The notes: generated by a model not told the origin, from the letters alone. DNA of 64,000 nt from Proteles cristata cristata (GCA_017311185.1 JAESUZ010003088.1:1178001-1242000), one strand, 5' to 3'. Positions 1 to 12,487 are shown, counted from the stretch's first letter. Numbers and translations are program-made.

Positions 1-1300
1 ATCTCTTGGTGATTGTTTAATTTTTTGGGGATCTTCCCATAATTCTTTTCTTCCGATTCATATTATTTAGAATAGGTAGGAGTCGATCAGAAACTCTAGA
101 GGACAAAAATCACAAAGCTTTGAAATAAATTTTTAAAAATTAGAAAATCTTTTATTACTGTAATAAACTGCTTCAAAGTCTGTATATATGTGCATATACA
201 AATGCACACATACAAATATATTGGAGACACATCTTAGAGATGCCTCTTTAAAGCTATTCCTTTTACTTTTTGGCTATCTATGACTTTACACTGAATAGAA
301 TCCAAGAGAAACACTTTTATTCTTTTTCTTTTTTACATTTTCTAAAAACAAACTTTCTTTTAAAATGAGGGTATAGGTTAGAGGATCTATGTGTGAATCT
401 AAGAACATCTGCACCACGTTGTGTTAATGTAAGTAGAAAGGGAAGAAAACACAAGAAAAGATCCTTAGCAAAAATAAAAGATCAAACATGCCAGAGTACT
501 AAAAATGAAACCTCCCTATGCTACTGAATGCTTCATGTCATCATTAGGGGTTGTGTGGAATTTGTTATAGTGTTCTCCCTTCAAATTATAATTTTTCACC
601 TAAAAATATTTTCAGTATCATACACATGAATTAGAAGTAATTTTATTCTAGACCTAGAATACATATCACTGCTCCAAGTGAAAACACGGTAGGCAAAATT
701 CCCTCATCAATTAGATTTTCTCACATAAAACTTGAGTCTTAGTCTCTCACCTCAATGCTGAACCCCATTGTGTGAACCCCAAGTGAATACCTGGGATAAG
801 TTCTGCTGGGTGGGTGCACTGGAGCTTAAAACGCTATGCTAGCGAAGGGGACAGATGCTTCTCCAGAGACAGTAAGGAAGAACACACACTAAGGTGACCG
901 GCTTTAGCTGCAACCACCACGCTGGGTCCTAAACCATGCCTATGCTAAGCAAATGCTTACCTATCTTTCTTTTCCCAAGAGTGATTCGCAGCGCTGTTTC
1001 CTATTAGAATCATTTATGAAACATCCAAAATGCTGACTCCCCAGGCTTTTCTGCAACTCAGTGTAAGCAGCTGATGGTTTGATTCAGAGCCCCCCAAATC
1101 CTAACTGGATATCCTAACCTTGCCCTCCTCTCTGCAAGGGAGTCCTCTTAAAATTCACATGATTTCATCTCTCCTTAAAGCTCTTTAGGCCAAAATGAGT
1201 TGGCACTAAAACAAAACAAAACCACCAGCCTTTTATCAAGCCACCCCTAAAAGTTGACTTCAGAAAATGGAAAAGCCCTTTTAAAAATTCAGCTTTTTTA
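1..1300. other. Downstream intergenic DNA, nothing recognised
   Basis: AT-rich sequence beyond the ROBO1 3' end. No exon-like frame, known repeat or RNA gene was seen. A short purine/pyrimidine-alternating stretch near 183-222 is not a clean microsatellite. Confidence 0.6.
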
Positions 1301-1498
1301 GGGGTCCCTGGGTGGCCCAATCAGTTAAGCCTCCATCTCCTGATGTCTGCTCAGGGCATGATCTCATGGTTTATGAGATCAAACTCCATCAGTCTCTGCA
1401 CTGACAGCACAGAGCCTACTTGGGATTCTTTTCTCTCTCCCTCTCTCTGCCTCTCCCATGTGGGCTCTTTCTCTCAAAAGAAATAAATTTAAAAAAAT
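1301..1498 (+). mobile_element. CAN-SINE, plus strand
   Basis: Starts GGGGTCCCTGGGTGGCCCAATCAG, a diverged copy of the carnivore tRNA-Lys SINE head. It continues with the GCATGATCTCATGGTTTATG segment and CT-rich tract, and ends in an A-rich tail. Diverged near-repeats of TTAAAAATTCAGCTT lie on both sides. Confidence 0.85.
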
Positions 1499-1689
1499 TT
1501 TTAAAGCCAGCTTGATATTAAAATAGCTCAAATTGCTTATCAAATTAATCATTTATTTTTATTTTAGGACATTTATTTTAAATATGTTAAAACAGATCAT
1601 TTTCCTAACAATAGAAGTCAGAGTGGGATTTTTGTTCTTTGGGTTTTTTAGGAATAGAACATATCCCTATTTTTGAAATAATTAATTCA

Positions 1690-2480
1690 CTGGTAAGTAT
1701 TTATTGAGCACCTAACAAATGTGTATTGCTCTTATATTCAGCTCTGTGGAAAACAGAACAGAATCTGAAGCTTATTTTTTCAATAAAGGTAGGTAAAAAC
1801 AGATATTAATAGTATAAAACAATTAGTCAATAAGCATCAAAAATGATGGGCATAAAGTAAGTGTCTAAGAGTGGAGAAAGGAGAGAAGTGGCTAAGATTA
1901 CTGAGGAAAAGCCAAGAGGAATGAAAAAGTGGAAGGCTGGCAACAGGACACTATTGTGCATTGATTGCTATTGAGGAGCCTAGATTTCTTGTTGAGAAGG
2001 AATAGAGGATAAAATTGGATCATTAGAAAGACACATGCAAAACTGAGGAATTTAGACATTATTCTTTAGAAAACTGGGAAACTGGTTAAAAGAAGGGCAA
2101 CTGAGGCATGTAGTTAGTTTGACTGAAATAACAATAGCTTGTACATCTACATTTTACAAAGGGTCTGAAAATATGCAGAGCAAGTGACTGGAGGAGTGTG
2201 CATAAGAACCTGGAAAAGAGGTTGTTCTGGAAGAATTAATTAATTCAAAGCATCTGAGCAGGTATATGCAAAGTAACCTCAAAGAAGCAAATCAGCTTCA
2301 GATTGCTAAAGCAACCTAACTGAATTCATTAACATTTCTAAGGAAAAGAAGGTCTCTACCAGCAGTTGGAAAATAAAGAAAAAAGTGAGAGAATTGGCAG
2401 AACCACCTCAAGCATTGCCCAGAGTGAAGTGACCCTTGCCAGACGTGTTTGTACCTGGAAATTAATATTTCCACTACAGC
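1690..2480 (+). repeat. Ancient mammalian interspersed repeat, family not named
   Basis: Begins with TTATTGAGCACCTAACAAATG and continues through segments I recognise from a common old mammalian repeat (the same module family appears near 11260, 19385, 43860, 58700 and 60230). Strongly diverged. I cannot give its library name. Confidence 0.45.
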
Positions 2481-2971
2481 TATGCTGACATTTGACTCTT
2501 AGAACTCTCAGAGTTTATACTACTTTCACAAAAACCCATCTGTTACAATTGCCATATGGTTTTCTTAATGGGAAAGAATAACAGGCCAAAGTGTTCCTGA
2601 CTATTCCCCATGATATATTAACAAATCTTTATTCTGAATTTTAGATCCATCTCTTAAGAGATTAGTTAATGTGAATTTGCCTGGAGAGTAAAAACTGCCA
2701 TTTACAGGGCTCTTTGGATGTGTAAAGCCTTGTACTAAGGCCTGATGGGGTTCAAGGCATATCCCCAAATATGGCATTTTGGTACACTGAATATTTTAAG
2801 CTGAAGAAATTTAAGAAATAGGTGTAAGAAGGACTTCCTGAACTTTCCCTGAAGCAACTTGTAAGGCCTGCATGGGAGAGGTGCCCTTCCTATAGCTGGA
2901 GGAAAGGAACTTCCTTCTTTTTCTTTTTAAAAAAAAAATTGTAATGTTTATTTTTATTTTTTAATGTTTTT

Positions 2972-3125
2972 TTTTCTTAAATAGTTTATTGTCAAGTTGA
3001 TTTCCATATAAAACCCAGTGCTCATTCCAACAAGTGCCCTCCCCCATGCCCATCAACCCCCTTCCCCTCCCCCCCACCTCCATCAGCCCTCAGTTTGTTC
3101 TTAGCATTCTCAGCATTCAAGAGTT
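2972..3125 (-). mobile_element. LINE-1 3' end, minus strand, 5' truncated
   Basis: Starts with TTAAATAGTTTATTGTCAAG and continues ACCCAGTGCTCATTCCAACAAG, the reverse complement of the felid LINE-1 3' region. The same block is present in the younger copy at 39606-40259. It appears to have landed in an older minus-strand SINE: AATGTTTATTTTTATT precedes it, and a GAGACACAAAGCATGAATGG-type SINE remnant follows to about 3180. Confidence 0.75.
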
Positions 3126-3539
3126 TACTTTTTAGAGACACAAAGCATGAATGGAGGAGGAACAGAGAGAGAGGGAGAAAACATCCTATTTCTAAAGACT
3201 AAGGAAAGTCAGGAATGCCCAGAAGAATCTGAATAAACATGTCTTTTAAATTTCCCCTGGTTACTATACTCAGCTCCCACCCTCTTCCCTATCACATTTT
3301 TCACAACTTTCCACTCTGTCAAAGCCAGCGTTAAAATGCTTGGGCTCAACTGCTTCTTTGGGTCCTAATTTTGTCTGAAGCCTGCTGCTTCTTACAAAAC
3401 TTATATTAATTTATATATTTTTATCTTAATTTGTATGCTTTTCTCTTGTTAATCTGTCATTTGTTACAGGAGCCCCAAATGAGAACTTAGAAAGGTGAAG
3501 GAAAAAATGTTTTCCTCTCTTACAAGACTTTATGATACT

Positions 3540-3635
3540 AATTTATTTAGTTCTGCATTATTCTATAAAGTAGATACTATTATTCCCATTTTCCTGATTA
3601 AAAAAAAACAATAAAACTGAGAGGTGCCCAAGTAC
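3540..3635 (+). repeat. MIR fragment
   Basis: Contains AAAGTAGATACTATTATTCCCATTTTCC followed by ACTGAGAGGTGCCC, the core pattern of a diverged MIR element. Confidence 0.5.
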
Positions 3636-4705
3636 GCAAGGCTGGTTCAGCACTGAAATGCCAAATAATGCAATCCATCACATCAACAAACTAAAAAAAT
3701 TAATTTACACGATCATATCAATAACTGCAGCAAAAACATTTGATGAAATCCAACAGCAATTCATGATAAAAACTATCAGTAAACTAGGAGGGGGAACTTG
3801 GTCAACTTGATAAGGAACATCTACAAAAAACCTATAGCCAATATCACTCTTAATGGCAAGAAACTTGAATCTTTCCCACTAAGGTCAGGTACAAGCAACT
3901 GTATCTCCTCTTACTACTCTTTTTGTCATTATCCCACTTGAAGTTCTAGCTCATGCTGTAAGACAAGAAAATGAAAAAAAAAAAAAGTACACATACTGAG
4001 AAGGAAGAAATAAAGCTACCTTTGTTTATAGATGGCATGATCATCTATATAGAATTTCTAAAAGGATCAACAAAAAAATAGTATTAACAAGCAACTATAT
4101 CATAGTCATAGGCTACAAGGTTAATATATAAATGTCAATCACTTTCCTATGTATCAGCAATAAACAAGTAGAATTTGAAATTAAAAACCTAATACCATTA
4201 TATTAGCCTCAAAAAATAAAATATGTAGGTATAAACATAACAAAGTATGTACAAAATCTATATGAGAAAAACTATAAAGCTGATTAATGAAATCAAAGAA
4301 GAATTAAGTAAATGGAGAAATATTCCATGTTCATGAATAGGAACTCTCAATATTGTCAAGATCAGTTCTTCCCAACTTGATCTACAGATTCAATGTCATC
4401 TCAACCAGAATCCCAACAAGCTATTTTGTGGACATTGATGAACTGAGTCTAAACTTATAAGGAGAGGGGAAAGACCTAGAACAGCTAATTCATTATTGAA
4501 GGAGATGTACAAAGTTGGAGGAACGTCAGTACCTTACTTCAAGATTTAATATAAATCTACAGTAACCAAAACAGTGTGGTATTGGTGAAAGAAGAGACAT
4601 ATAGATTGATATAAAATAGAGAGCCCAGAAAGAGACCCACTTTCAAAAACTGATCTTTGACAAAGGAGTAAAGGCAATTCATTGGAGCAAAGAAAGTCTT
4701 TTTAA
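3630..4705 (+). mobile_element. Decayed LINE-1 ORF2 (reverse-transcriptase region), plus strand
   Basis: The series AAGGCTGGTTCAGCA, ATCACATCAACAAACTAAA, CTGCAGCAAAAACATTTGATG, AACATCTACAAAAAACCTATAG and TAGATGGCATGATCATCTATATAG follows the LINE-1 ORF2 reverse-transcriptase and downstream coding sequence in order. Later pieces such as CCAACAAGCTATTTTGTGG and ACAGTAACCAAAACAGTGTGGTATTGG belong to the same ORF2. Many stops and frame breaks are present. Open frames here are remnants, not genes. Confidence 0.85.
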
Positions 4706-5345
4706 AATTGCTCACCTCAGAGTGAAGGAGAACAACAAAACTCTCATGCCTTATGAAAAAGAACACAAACCCAGTGAGATTTTCCCTCTTTACTCCTCCT
4801 CTCTATCTCTCCTTATCCAAGTTAGGGACCTTAGGACTCCTAGCTTTCCTAGGGCAAGGGAAATAAGTGTTCCATGTTTTATTTTTCAAAGAAGGAACTG
4901 CAAATCTTCCTTTCCTATGCTTTAGATGACCATCTAAATTAGAGCGAATGTGTATATATCCTTTAGCATCAGAGATAATTATCTTGATCTGTAGTTTTCA
5001 ACATGCCTAAACCATTCCATGACTGATCTTGTTTAACTCTCTACTTGCGCGTCAAAATCAGCTGGGGGGCCGACACTGAAATCCTAGGTGTTTTCAACAT
5101 GAAATCAAATTTCTATCCTCCAAACAACTAACAAATGAATCACAGCTGAAGAATTTCTCAAAGGTGTGTTTGTACCAGATCAGCCCAAATTTAGGTAGCT
5201 GTATGTCTGTGAGTAAGAGATCAAACACATAATTTTCTGCAATAGTGTTTATTCTTATAAAGCCCAAATTTGAACTTTCTGGTGACTTTCATGGACTCTG
5301 TTTTAGTCTTTCTACATTCACAATTTGACAGAAGACTTATGTTTT
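4706..5345. other. Intergenic DNA, nothing recognised
   Basis: No repeat, RNA gene or coding pattern could be supported. Short open frames at 4557-4925 overlap the LINE-1 end. Confidence 0.5.
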
Positions 5346-5365
5346 AAAGAAGATGGAAAATCCCC

Positions 5366-5575
5366 GGGGCGCCTGAGTGGCTTAGTCGGTTAAGCATCCG
5401 ACTTTCGCTTAGGTCATGATCTGCGGTTCATGGGTTCAAGCCCTGCATCAGGCTCTGTGCTGACCGCCAGCTCAGAGCCTGGAGCCTATTTCAGAGTCTG
5501 TGTCTCCCGCTGTCTCTGACCCTCCTTTGCTCATGCTGTCTCTCTCTCTCTCTCCTAGAATAAAAAAAGAAAAAA
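5366..5575 (+). mobile_element. CAN-SINE, plus strand, perfect 20-bp target duplication
   Basis: Starts GGGGCGCCTGAGTGGCTTAGTCGG and carries the CTTTCGCTTAGGTCATGATC variant. It ends with CT repeats, TCTCCTAGAATAAAA and an A-rich tail. The 20-bp sequence AAAGAAGATGGAAAATCCCC occurs at 5346-5365 and again, identically, at 5576-5595. The intact duplication and low divergence indicate a young insertion. Confidence 0.95.
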
Positions 5576-5595
5576 AAAGAAGATGGAAAATCCCC

Positions 5596-6640
5596 AAATC
5601 CAACCTAAAAGTATACGAATGGGACAATAAGAAAAATAAAAGATAAAAATATAATAGAGATATTATTTATATAATAAAAATATAATAAGAGATAACAAAA
5701 TAAAAAATAAAAAAAAGAAGGCAAATAATAGAGGAAATCATCGGGACAGGCACAGCAGATCTCCTCATTACAGTATAGAATATGAAGAAACCCGCAGAAC
5801 CACATGCATATGTTTATCTCAAACAGTTTCTCTTAATCCAGGTTGAGAGGCTTCATTCTATATATATTGAGTGCTGAGGTGAGTAAAATATTTTTTCTCT
5901 TTCATTTTGGAGCCTGGAAATAAGCCTGTTTGGCACTGCCTCCCACAAATACAGACACGACTAAACAGGCTTACTGAAGAATCGAGCTGATGTTGGCAGA
6001 GGGGTGGGTTTGCAATACCAATTGCTTACTGGTCTATGAGTGTAATGATTAACATTTGGCCCCTTGTCCTTTCATTTACTACTGGGACTTTTTAGCCTTT
6101 GATCACCTTTCTATTTCACCAGTTGCCCTTTAGTTTCACAAATTATTCATACACACTGCATTTGGGTTTTCCTTTCATCTTTCTCACCCATTGTTCCTTC
6201 CATCGCTAGCTAATGTTTATTGAATTATTCAGTAATTTAGGGAGACCCCCTAAAGTGTAATGTTTTCAGAGGCTCATTTTTCTTCACCAAAGGCCATGTA
6301 GATAACACTAGCATTTGCCACAAGACACCTGGTACTAACTCTGACTTTTAGGTCTAGAATACTCAGAGTTAATAATAAAACTCTGAGGAATCTATTATCA
6401 CTATATGAAAGATTTTAAGGTCAAGAAAATTGGATTTTTAAAAATTCTAAAGACTTTAATATTGTGATTAGTGGTGATAAAGAATAACATCCACAAAAAT
6501 TTTGTTCAATAACTTGGAATACCATGGCTATGTGCATTAGAAGAGATCAAGTTAGTTATTTGTTGGAAAAATTAATCCCTGGACGAGATTCTGAAAAATT
6601 GAACCATAGGCTCCACCAGATCATAAATCCTTTATAAAGT
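5596..6640. other. Intergenic DNA, AT-rich
   Basis: Includes a simple A/T-rich run of ATAATA and AAAAATA at about 5630-5725. Nothing else recognised. Confidence 0.5.
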
Positions 6641-6649
6641 ATTTCACAT

Positions 6650-7105
6650 ATTTTAAGTATCAAATAATACACCAGTTACTGTGTTAGAGATTCTTTTAAT
6701 GTTAAAAAATTTTTTCAACGTTTTATTTATTTCTGAGAGAGAGAGAGAGAGCGCGTGAGCAGGAGAGGGTCAGAGAGAGAGGGAGACACAGAGTCTGAAG
6801 GAGGCTCCAGGCTCTGAGCTAGCTGTCAGGACAGAGCCCGATGCGGGGCTCGAACCCATGACCTGTGAGATCAGGACCTGAGCCAAAGTCGGACGCTTAA
6901 CCGACTGAGCCACCCAGGCACCCCTGTTAGAGATTTTAACCTTCATCATATTAATATTCTACAGCCACATGAGGTAGATTTTATGAGGTTGTACTTTATA
7001 CAACAGGAAACTGAAATCAGATAACTCAAATACCAAGCCCAGTCAACATAGCTATGGAGAAGTGCTTACACTGGAATCTGGATATTCGAGCCTACACAAA
7101 CCATA
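6650..7105 (+). repeat. MIR-like element split by a SINE
   Basis: Left part: AATACACCAGTTACTGTGTTAG. Right part: CACATGAGGTAGATTTTATGAGG, ACAGGAAACTGAAATCAG. Together they follow the MIR order, with the minus-strand SINE at 6693-6924 inserted between them. Confidence 0.55.
6693..6924 (-). mobile_element. CAN-SINE, minus strand
   Basis: Reads as the reverse complement of the SINE, from an oligo-T and GA-rich side to GCTTAACCGACTGAGCCACCCAGGCACCCC. TGTTAGAGATT flanks it at 6682-6692 and 6925-6935. Confidence 0.92.
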
Positions 7106-9389
7106 TATTTCTATCACCCCACATTGCTGTCCTTAGCTAGGTGGACCTAGACCAGACTTTTATTTTTTATTTCTCCCTTTAAAAATTCTTTTTTACATGA
7201 TTGTAGTTATCACTAATATTTTATAACTTCCCTCTAGTTATTTTTATTCAAATGAATGTGTATAATGTTCCAATCCTTGAGTGATTCTACAAAGCTCTAA
7301 AAACAAATAAAAAGCAATACCTTACTCACCTCCCCATCCAAGTCCCACCATACATTTGTTTCTTTTCACATTTAGGATACATTCTAAGTAGTATGTTTAT
7401 AGATTATTGGCCTTTCAAAATTTAGAATTTATTTATTTTGTCATATAAAAAGCTTAGCCCTTTTACACTAACCATTCCCTAAATATACACATTTCTTCTG
7501 CCATCTATTTTAGATGAAACTTTTAAATGGATATTTTACCTTATTTCCACACTAAAAATATTGTTCACAAGTGTGTCACATGGTATACTAGAACAACATT
7601 CCCTTTTCTTAAGTGAATTGTGTACAATTTTCCTGTAATTGTTACTAACAATGATCATTTTCCCCCGTTCTCTCTATATGTATTGCTGTGTCATATGTTG
7701 TATACTCTTGGTCTCACTCTGATCATATAGGCTTTCTATTTCTCACATCTGAACAGTCAGTTATCAGCTGCAAAGTCTGCCTTCTGTGTTTACAGAATTG
7801 CTTGAGGTCTATTACTGGCCCTAATCTCTTCCCTATTCTCTCTTCCCATGCAGTTTGATACATATACAAACAGAAATATAGATTTATACACACATGTGTG
7901 TCCATGTGTGTGTATACATATGTGCACACATATAGACACACATACATGTATATATACACACACATAGACATACACACACATATTTACCTTTTATCCCTTT
8001 TATTTTTATTTCAGTGGAGTTTTGAGGAGAGGTTAGAATAAATGTCTTTTCAACCAGCTGTGTTTAATCACAAGCCCAGTATACCCTGAAATTGTCTTTA
8101 GCACATAATTTAGCACTCACCACAGCAGCATAAAATGCTGTTTTGTATGATAATTTGTTATGCTTTTACAACACAGAGCAGAGAGCTTATTTTATATTAT
8201 CTTTGAATCTACATTTGTATTGAGCACACCACATTTTGCAGAATAGCCACTTTATAAATTCTTATTGTTGGCAATCAATGCAGCAGTCAACCAATTCATC
8301 CTGCCATTCCTAGAATCTGAAATCTAAAAAAGGAGAATGCTGGTGGCAGAAAGAGTCCTTTTCCATGAATTAGGTAGAATCCGAAAGCAAAAGCATCTCC
8401 TTTGAAAGTTGGATTTGTTTTAATAAAAAAGGTAATTTTTATATTTTCAAAATACATTTAGGATTTTTAAATGCTTTATGACAAATTATATGGGAAAGGG
8501 ACCTTCCTATTTTCTAACATAAAACAACTATGCTTATTTGATTTTTAGTCAATTTGCCCTTGAGCCGAGTTTCAGCAGGATAAATTATTCTGCTGTTCAG
8601 TAAAATTGTTGGCAATTATGTTAAAGGAGAACAGAAAGGATTAAATAAAAATTTTCTTTACAGCTTCTTTTGATATAGTAGCATGAGCTTTTATAAGAAA
8701 CAAGCATGCAAGTACTTGTTTTTGTATCAGTACATGAAGCTGAAATTTTAAACTGTTTATAAAACTTCATCTCCATGTTTAAGCAAAAATATTTTCAACA
8801 TAAAGACAACTTGAATTAAAAGAAAAAGGCATATGCATCAGAAAATTCAGGCTCCCAAATAGTTATTCCACTTATTTCATATCATGTCCCCAGTTGAATA
8901 TTATAATATGAAAATGGAAGACATGCTAAATTATCAGTAAAATATTATCTTGTGCTTTTTGCCTTTAAATCCTTTAAGATTAATTTTGTAATCTAATTTT
9001 ATTCTCCATGGTTTTAGACTCATCACCCAAAATGTACTAGCAGCAAACCTAGTAAACTGCCTTCTTAGAGTACATCAATAAGTTATTTGGGAAGGTTGGC
9101 ACACCAAATGAAAAGTGATTCTTTCCTTCTCTCTGATGTCCTTATCTAAGAAACACTGCTAATATCAGGCAGACCTGTTTTCAAATACTGAGAGACAGAC
9201 AGACAGAATTGGGGTCTCCCATCATCTTCTTTGCCTACAATTAGATTAACATGCAGAATGATTTACTGTCAACATGAATGAGAGAAAGTTAACCAACTTC
9301 AAGAGAGGCACAGTTCTGCTTTCTACATGGAATATGGATTATTATGGTTGTTAAAAGAATATTTTCAGCATAAGGGTCTATATCTAGTA
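7106..9389. other. Intergenic DNA with one microsatellite
   Basis: AT-rich. Contains a compound CA/TA/TG repeat at about 7878-7981. Apart from this I recognise no repeat family or gene. Confidence 0.5.
7878..7981. repeat. Compound CA/TG/TA microsatellite
   Basis: Alternating ACACAC, TGTGTG and TATATA runs with interruptions. The two overlapping open frames on the minus strand, rich in Tyr, Val, Met and Cys, are only this repeat read as codons. Confidence 0.85.
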
Positions 9390-9570
9390 GAGAGCATGAG
9401 CCATGTAGACAGATGGTCTTGCTTCAAATCCTACTTGTACTGTCTCCTAGTCCTATGTCCTAGAACAAGCCCCTGAGGATCGCTAAAACTCTCTCCGCAT
9501 TTATAAAATATGTCAACTAGTCACCAGTTCATGGTATTGTTGGGACGAATAAATGAGAATACATGTGACA
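9390..9570 (+). repeat. MIR element
   Basis: The series AGAGAGCATGAGCCATGTAGACAG, GCTTCAAATCCTACTTGTAC, GAGGATCGCTAAAACTCTC and GTTGGGACGAATAAATGAGA follows the MIR consensus order. Confidence 0.65.
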
Positions 9571-9729
9571 CAATGTTCTGTTGAAAACCTACAGAAGAAA
9601 TATTACCTTTCACTATTAACAATTTCACTCACTAATTCAACACTCTGCAAATGCCTATTGTATGTTACATAGGTACTGTTCTAGCTGTTGTGCATATAAT
9701 GGTGTTAAAGTAATTAAATAAGGAGGCCA

Positions 9730-10015
9730 TTAGGTTGAGGTGACTCCAATGCCTGGATGTCCTATGGGAGCAAATGAGAAGTTAAGTCTGCAAATACTTC
9801 AAAGTTAAGAAATCAAACCTAAGGACAACCAGTTACAAAGAGCCAATTGGACTTTCCCAAATAAGGCAACCCCTTAGGCTACAGCAATTTCCTTGCTTAG
9901 CTTCTCTGTCTTCTCTATAAAGTGTTGCCCCAGTGCCTGTCCCTGGAGCGCTTCCAGTTGTGCACTGCCCATTCAATTAGATTTTTGTGCAAATGAACTT
10001 CAAAATATTTAATAT
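9730..10015 (+). mobile_element. Possible LTR fragment
   Basis: Contains GGTTGAGGTGACTCCAATGCC, a run of AAGG/CAACC motifs typical of ERV LTRs, and a TATA-like CTCTATAAAG at about 9912. No paired copy or internal region was seen, so this is a weak call. Confidence 0.3.
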
Positions 10016-10031
10016 GCCTCAATTTACCTTT

Positions 10032-10254
10032 CTTTAAACATTTTTTAAAAATTTTTAGACAGTGTGTGTGTGCATAAGTGGGAGAGAGAGTCAGAGAGAG
10101 ACAGAGTGTCAGAGAGAGAGAGAGTGAATCCCAAGCAGTTTCCGCACTCAGCACAGAGCCCGACACAGGACTCAATCCCACAACTCTGGGATCATAACCC
10201 GAGCCGAAATCAAGAGTCAGACACCCAATTTAATGAGTCTCCCAGCTACTCCCA
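10032..10254 (-). mobile_element. Diverged CAN-SINE, minus strand
   Basis: The A-rich/GA-rich side starts TTTTTTAAAAATTTTTAGACAG and the element ends in a decayed head near ACCCAATTTAATGAGTCTCCC. CCTCAATTTACCTTT (10017) and CCTCAATATACCTTT (10255) are the target duplications. Confidence 0.8.
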
Positions 10255-11250
10255 CCTCAATATACCTTTTAAATGTAGTGAATATTTGTTTTTACCCTTG
10301 GGGAGGCTATATTCTAGTGAGAATATACAAACAATGAACAACAATTAAATATAAAGATTAAAGCGTGAAAAGTGCAACAGAGAAAACAAAGTAGGATAAA
10401 AATAAAGATTTCTCTTATAATTTCTTGAGATGGCCCAAGCTGTGTATAGCTGGCAACTCAATCCATCCGCTTATTTTTATTAAGGATGTACGACAGACCT
10501 CGCTTTGTTTTAGGTACTATGAACAAAAGATACAAAACTCCCTGCCTAAACGGAATTTACCTCTAGTTGAATATGAGAACCAACCAATCTATCCCCATCC
10601 ACAGCTTGGAAACTACTTACCTCCTATAAAGCTTATTGCCGACATGAATATGACTTGACTATTCCATTGTCTTCCTAACTAAAACTATTCACTATTCACT
10701 ATTCACTATTCAAAGAGAATCTCACCGAGTTAAATAAACTTATTGTTCATTAGAAGAACTTTTCCAAAAAGATCCATTAACTCTTTATTAGGAAATATCA
10801 AGTTTACCCTCTAAAACTCTTTGATCTCCTCAAAAGCTGCCCTTTGCTTTATCCATCAATCCTAAACTGCTGTATCATGATCTTTTTTGAAATCTAATCA
10901 AACCTACCCCTCAAGCCCTCGGCCTTAAACCAGACTTCAAAATCTCAATAAATCCAAACTTGCTGTCTTCCTCCAAGATACTCTAAGCTCTTTTAATGTG
11001 ATATTTTTTCTTACCACAGTAACTAATACACTTGGCTTGTTTTATCAACAGGTTGCTTTGGTGATATTTAGGGAACTATCACTCAAAGGGAATTAGATGA
11101 AAAATATCTCTGTGGGTGCCGTTTTTTCATACAGCATGGTTCACTAAAAAAATGAGGAAGTGGATCATGAAGCAAATGATGGAGTGAGGTGCATATCAGT
11201 GAGCAATGGGAAAGCAGTAGTGGTGAGATAGGAGACAGGTGGTGTGGAGG
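10255..11250. other. Intergenic DNA with decayed repeat pieces
   Basis: Pieces such as GGCTATATTCTAGTGAGAATATACAAACAATGAACAA (shown in part) look like the ancient interspersed repeat also present at 1690. A short tandem TATTCAC array (about four copies) is at 10684-10712. No gene supported. Confidence 0.4.
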
Positions 11251-11259
11251 CAGCGGAGT

Positions 11260-11520
11260 AGATTTTTAGGAGTCATTATAAGAACTTGGCATTTACTCTG
11301 AGTTTGGAAGCCACAGGAGTCTTTTGAGCACAGTGGCAATATATCTGACTCAACATTTAAGCATGACTACACTGGCTGCTGACTAGGAAGTAGGCTAGGT
11401 GGAAGGGCAAAAGTTCAAACTATAGGAAGGCACTTGGCAATAATCTAGGTGAGAAACAAAAGTAGTTGGATTAGATAGGTGGGGTTGGATAGCAGTGGAG
11501 GTAGAATAAAGAGGTCAGTG
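11260..11520 (+). repeat. Ancient mammalian interspersed repeat, family not named
   Basis: AACTTGGCATTTACTCTGAG, GGAAGCCACAGGAGTCTTTTGAGC, ACACTGGCTGCTG and CAATAATCTAGGTGAGA occur in the order of a common mammalian repeat module that recurs near 19385-20130 and 59090-59330. Confidence 0.55.
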
Positions 11521-11707
11521 CCTAGAAATATTATGAAGATAAAGCAGATAGAATTTCCTAACAATATGTGTTTGTATTTGAAAGAGAAAGGAGTTACAGA
11601 TTTTCTTTGTCAATTCTTATTTACAGGCTAAGTGGGATGAGGATAGAATTTGCCATTAGATTGTACAACATGGCAGGCATTGGTGGTGATAAAGACACTC
11701 TCCCTTT

Positions 11708-12487
11708 GTTACTGACTCCAAACTAGTTCTACTCCCTGCGTTGTAGACAATAAGTCAAGAAGCAGGATGCTGGAGTAAGGAAGTGACTTTATTCAGAAAG
11801 CCAGCAAACCAAGGAGATGGCCAACTATTGTCCCAAAGAACCATCTCCCTGAGATGAGATTTGAGTTTCTTTTATTTAAGAAGAGGGGACAAATGGAAGG
11901 GGGTTAGAGTCTAAAGGTGACTGATATCTGTAAACCTCTGAGAAGCCTGTGTAACTTCCTTCTCCTTGATCCTTTGATCTTTATATATAGGAATCTGGTC
12001 ACGTCATTCCTGCAAATCTTTTTTTTTTTTTTTTTTGAGTGTTGATACACAATGTTACAATAGTTTCGAATGCACACCTTAGTGGTTTGACAAGTTTCCA
12101 CGTTATGCTACCACAAGTAGAACTACCATCTGTCCCATTACATCACTACTACAACATCACTGACTATATACTTTATGCCGTGTCTTTTATTCCTCTGACT
12201 TATCAATTCCATAACTGGAAGCCTGTATCTCCCTCGCCCCTCCACCTACTTTGCCCAACCCCCTCTCCCCCATCTAGTCTTCTCTGTAAATTTGAAGATA
12301 GCAGTCATTTCTATGCACGCTTATTTTCTCAGGTAAAGTAGATTTGGGGTAAAAAGCAGTTTTTGCAAATCTTAACTGTAACATGCCTACGTGCAGGGCC
12401 AAGCAGAAGTTTCTAAGCCATGGGTCATAGCAGAAAAAGATACAGAAGCAATATGGAGTTAGATACGCTACACTTCTCACTGTTACA
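11708..12487 (-). mobile_element. 3' LTR of a degraded endogenous retrovirus (minus strand)
   Basis: On the minus strand it starts TGTAACAGTGAGAAG and includes CTAACTCCATATTGCTTCTG, GTTTGCAAAA-type segments and the poly(A)-signal area GGCTTTCTGAATAAAGTCAC. A diverged second copy of all these blocks, in the same orientation, lies at 16961-17685. The copy is interrupted by a LINE-1 at 12021-12284. On the minus strand a purine-rich tract (GGATGGTGGGGGGC) directly precedes it, as expected next to a 3' LTR. The left boundary (TGTTACTGACTCC) is less certain. Retroviral class was not determined. Confidence 0.75.
12021..12284 (-). mobile_element. LINE-1 3' end inserted in the LTR, minus strand
   Basis: A run of about 18 T is followed by the reverse complement of a carnivore LINE-1 3' end: ACCACAAGTAGAACTACCATC, TCCATAACTGGAAGCCTG, TTTGCCCAACCCC. 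Diverged target duplications TGCAAATCTT (12011) and TGTAAATTTG (12285) flank it. The other LTR copy reads straight through this point. Confidence 0.85.

Noticed and set aside
7723..7981. Two minus-strand frames rich in Tyr, Val, Cys and Met
   Set aside because: They are the CA/TG/TA microsatellite read as codons.
12039..12341. 100-codon open frame, plus strand
   Set aside because: It lies almost wholly in the antisense of a LINE-1 3' end and runs into the LTR.
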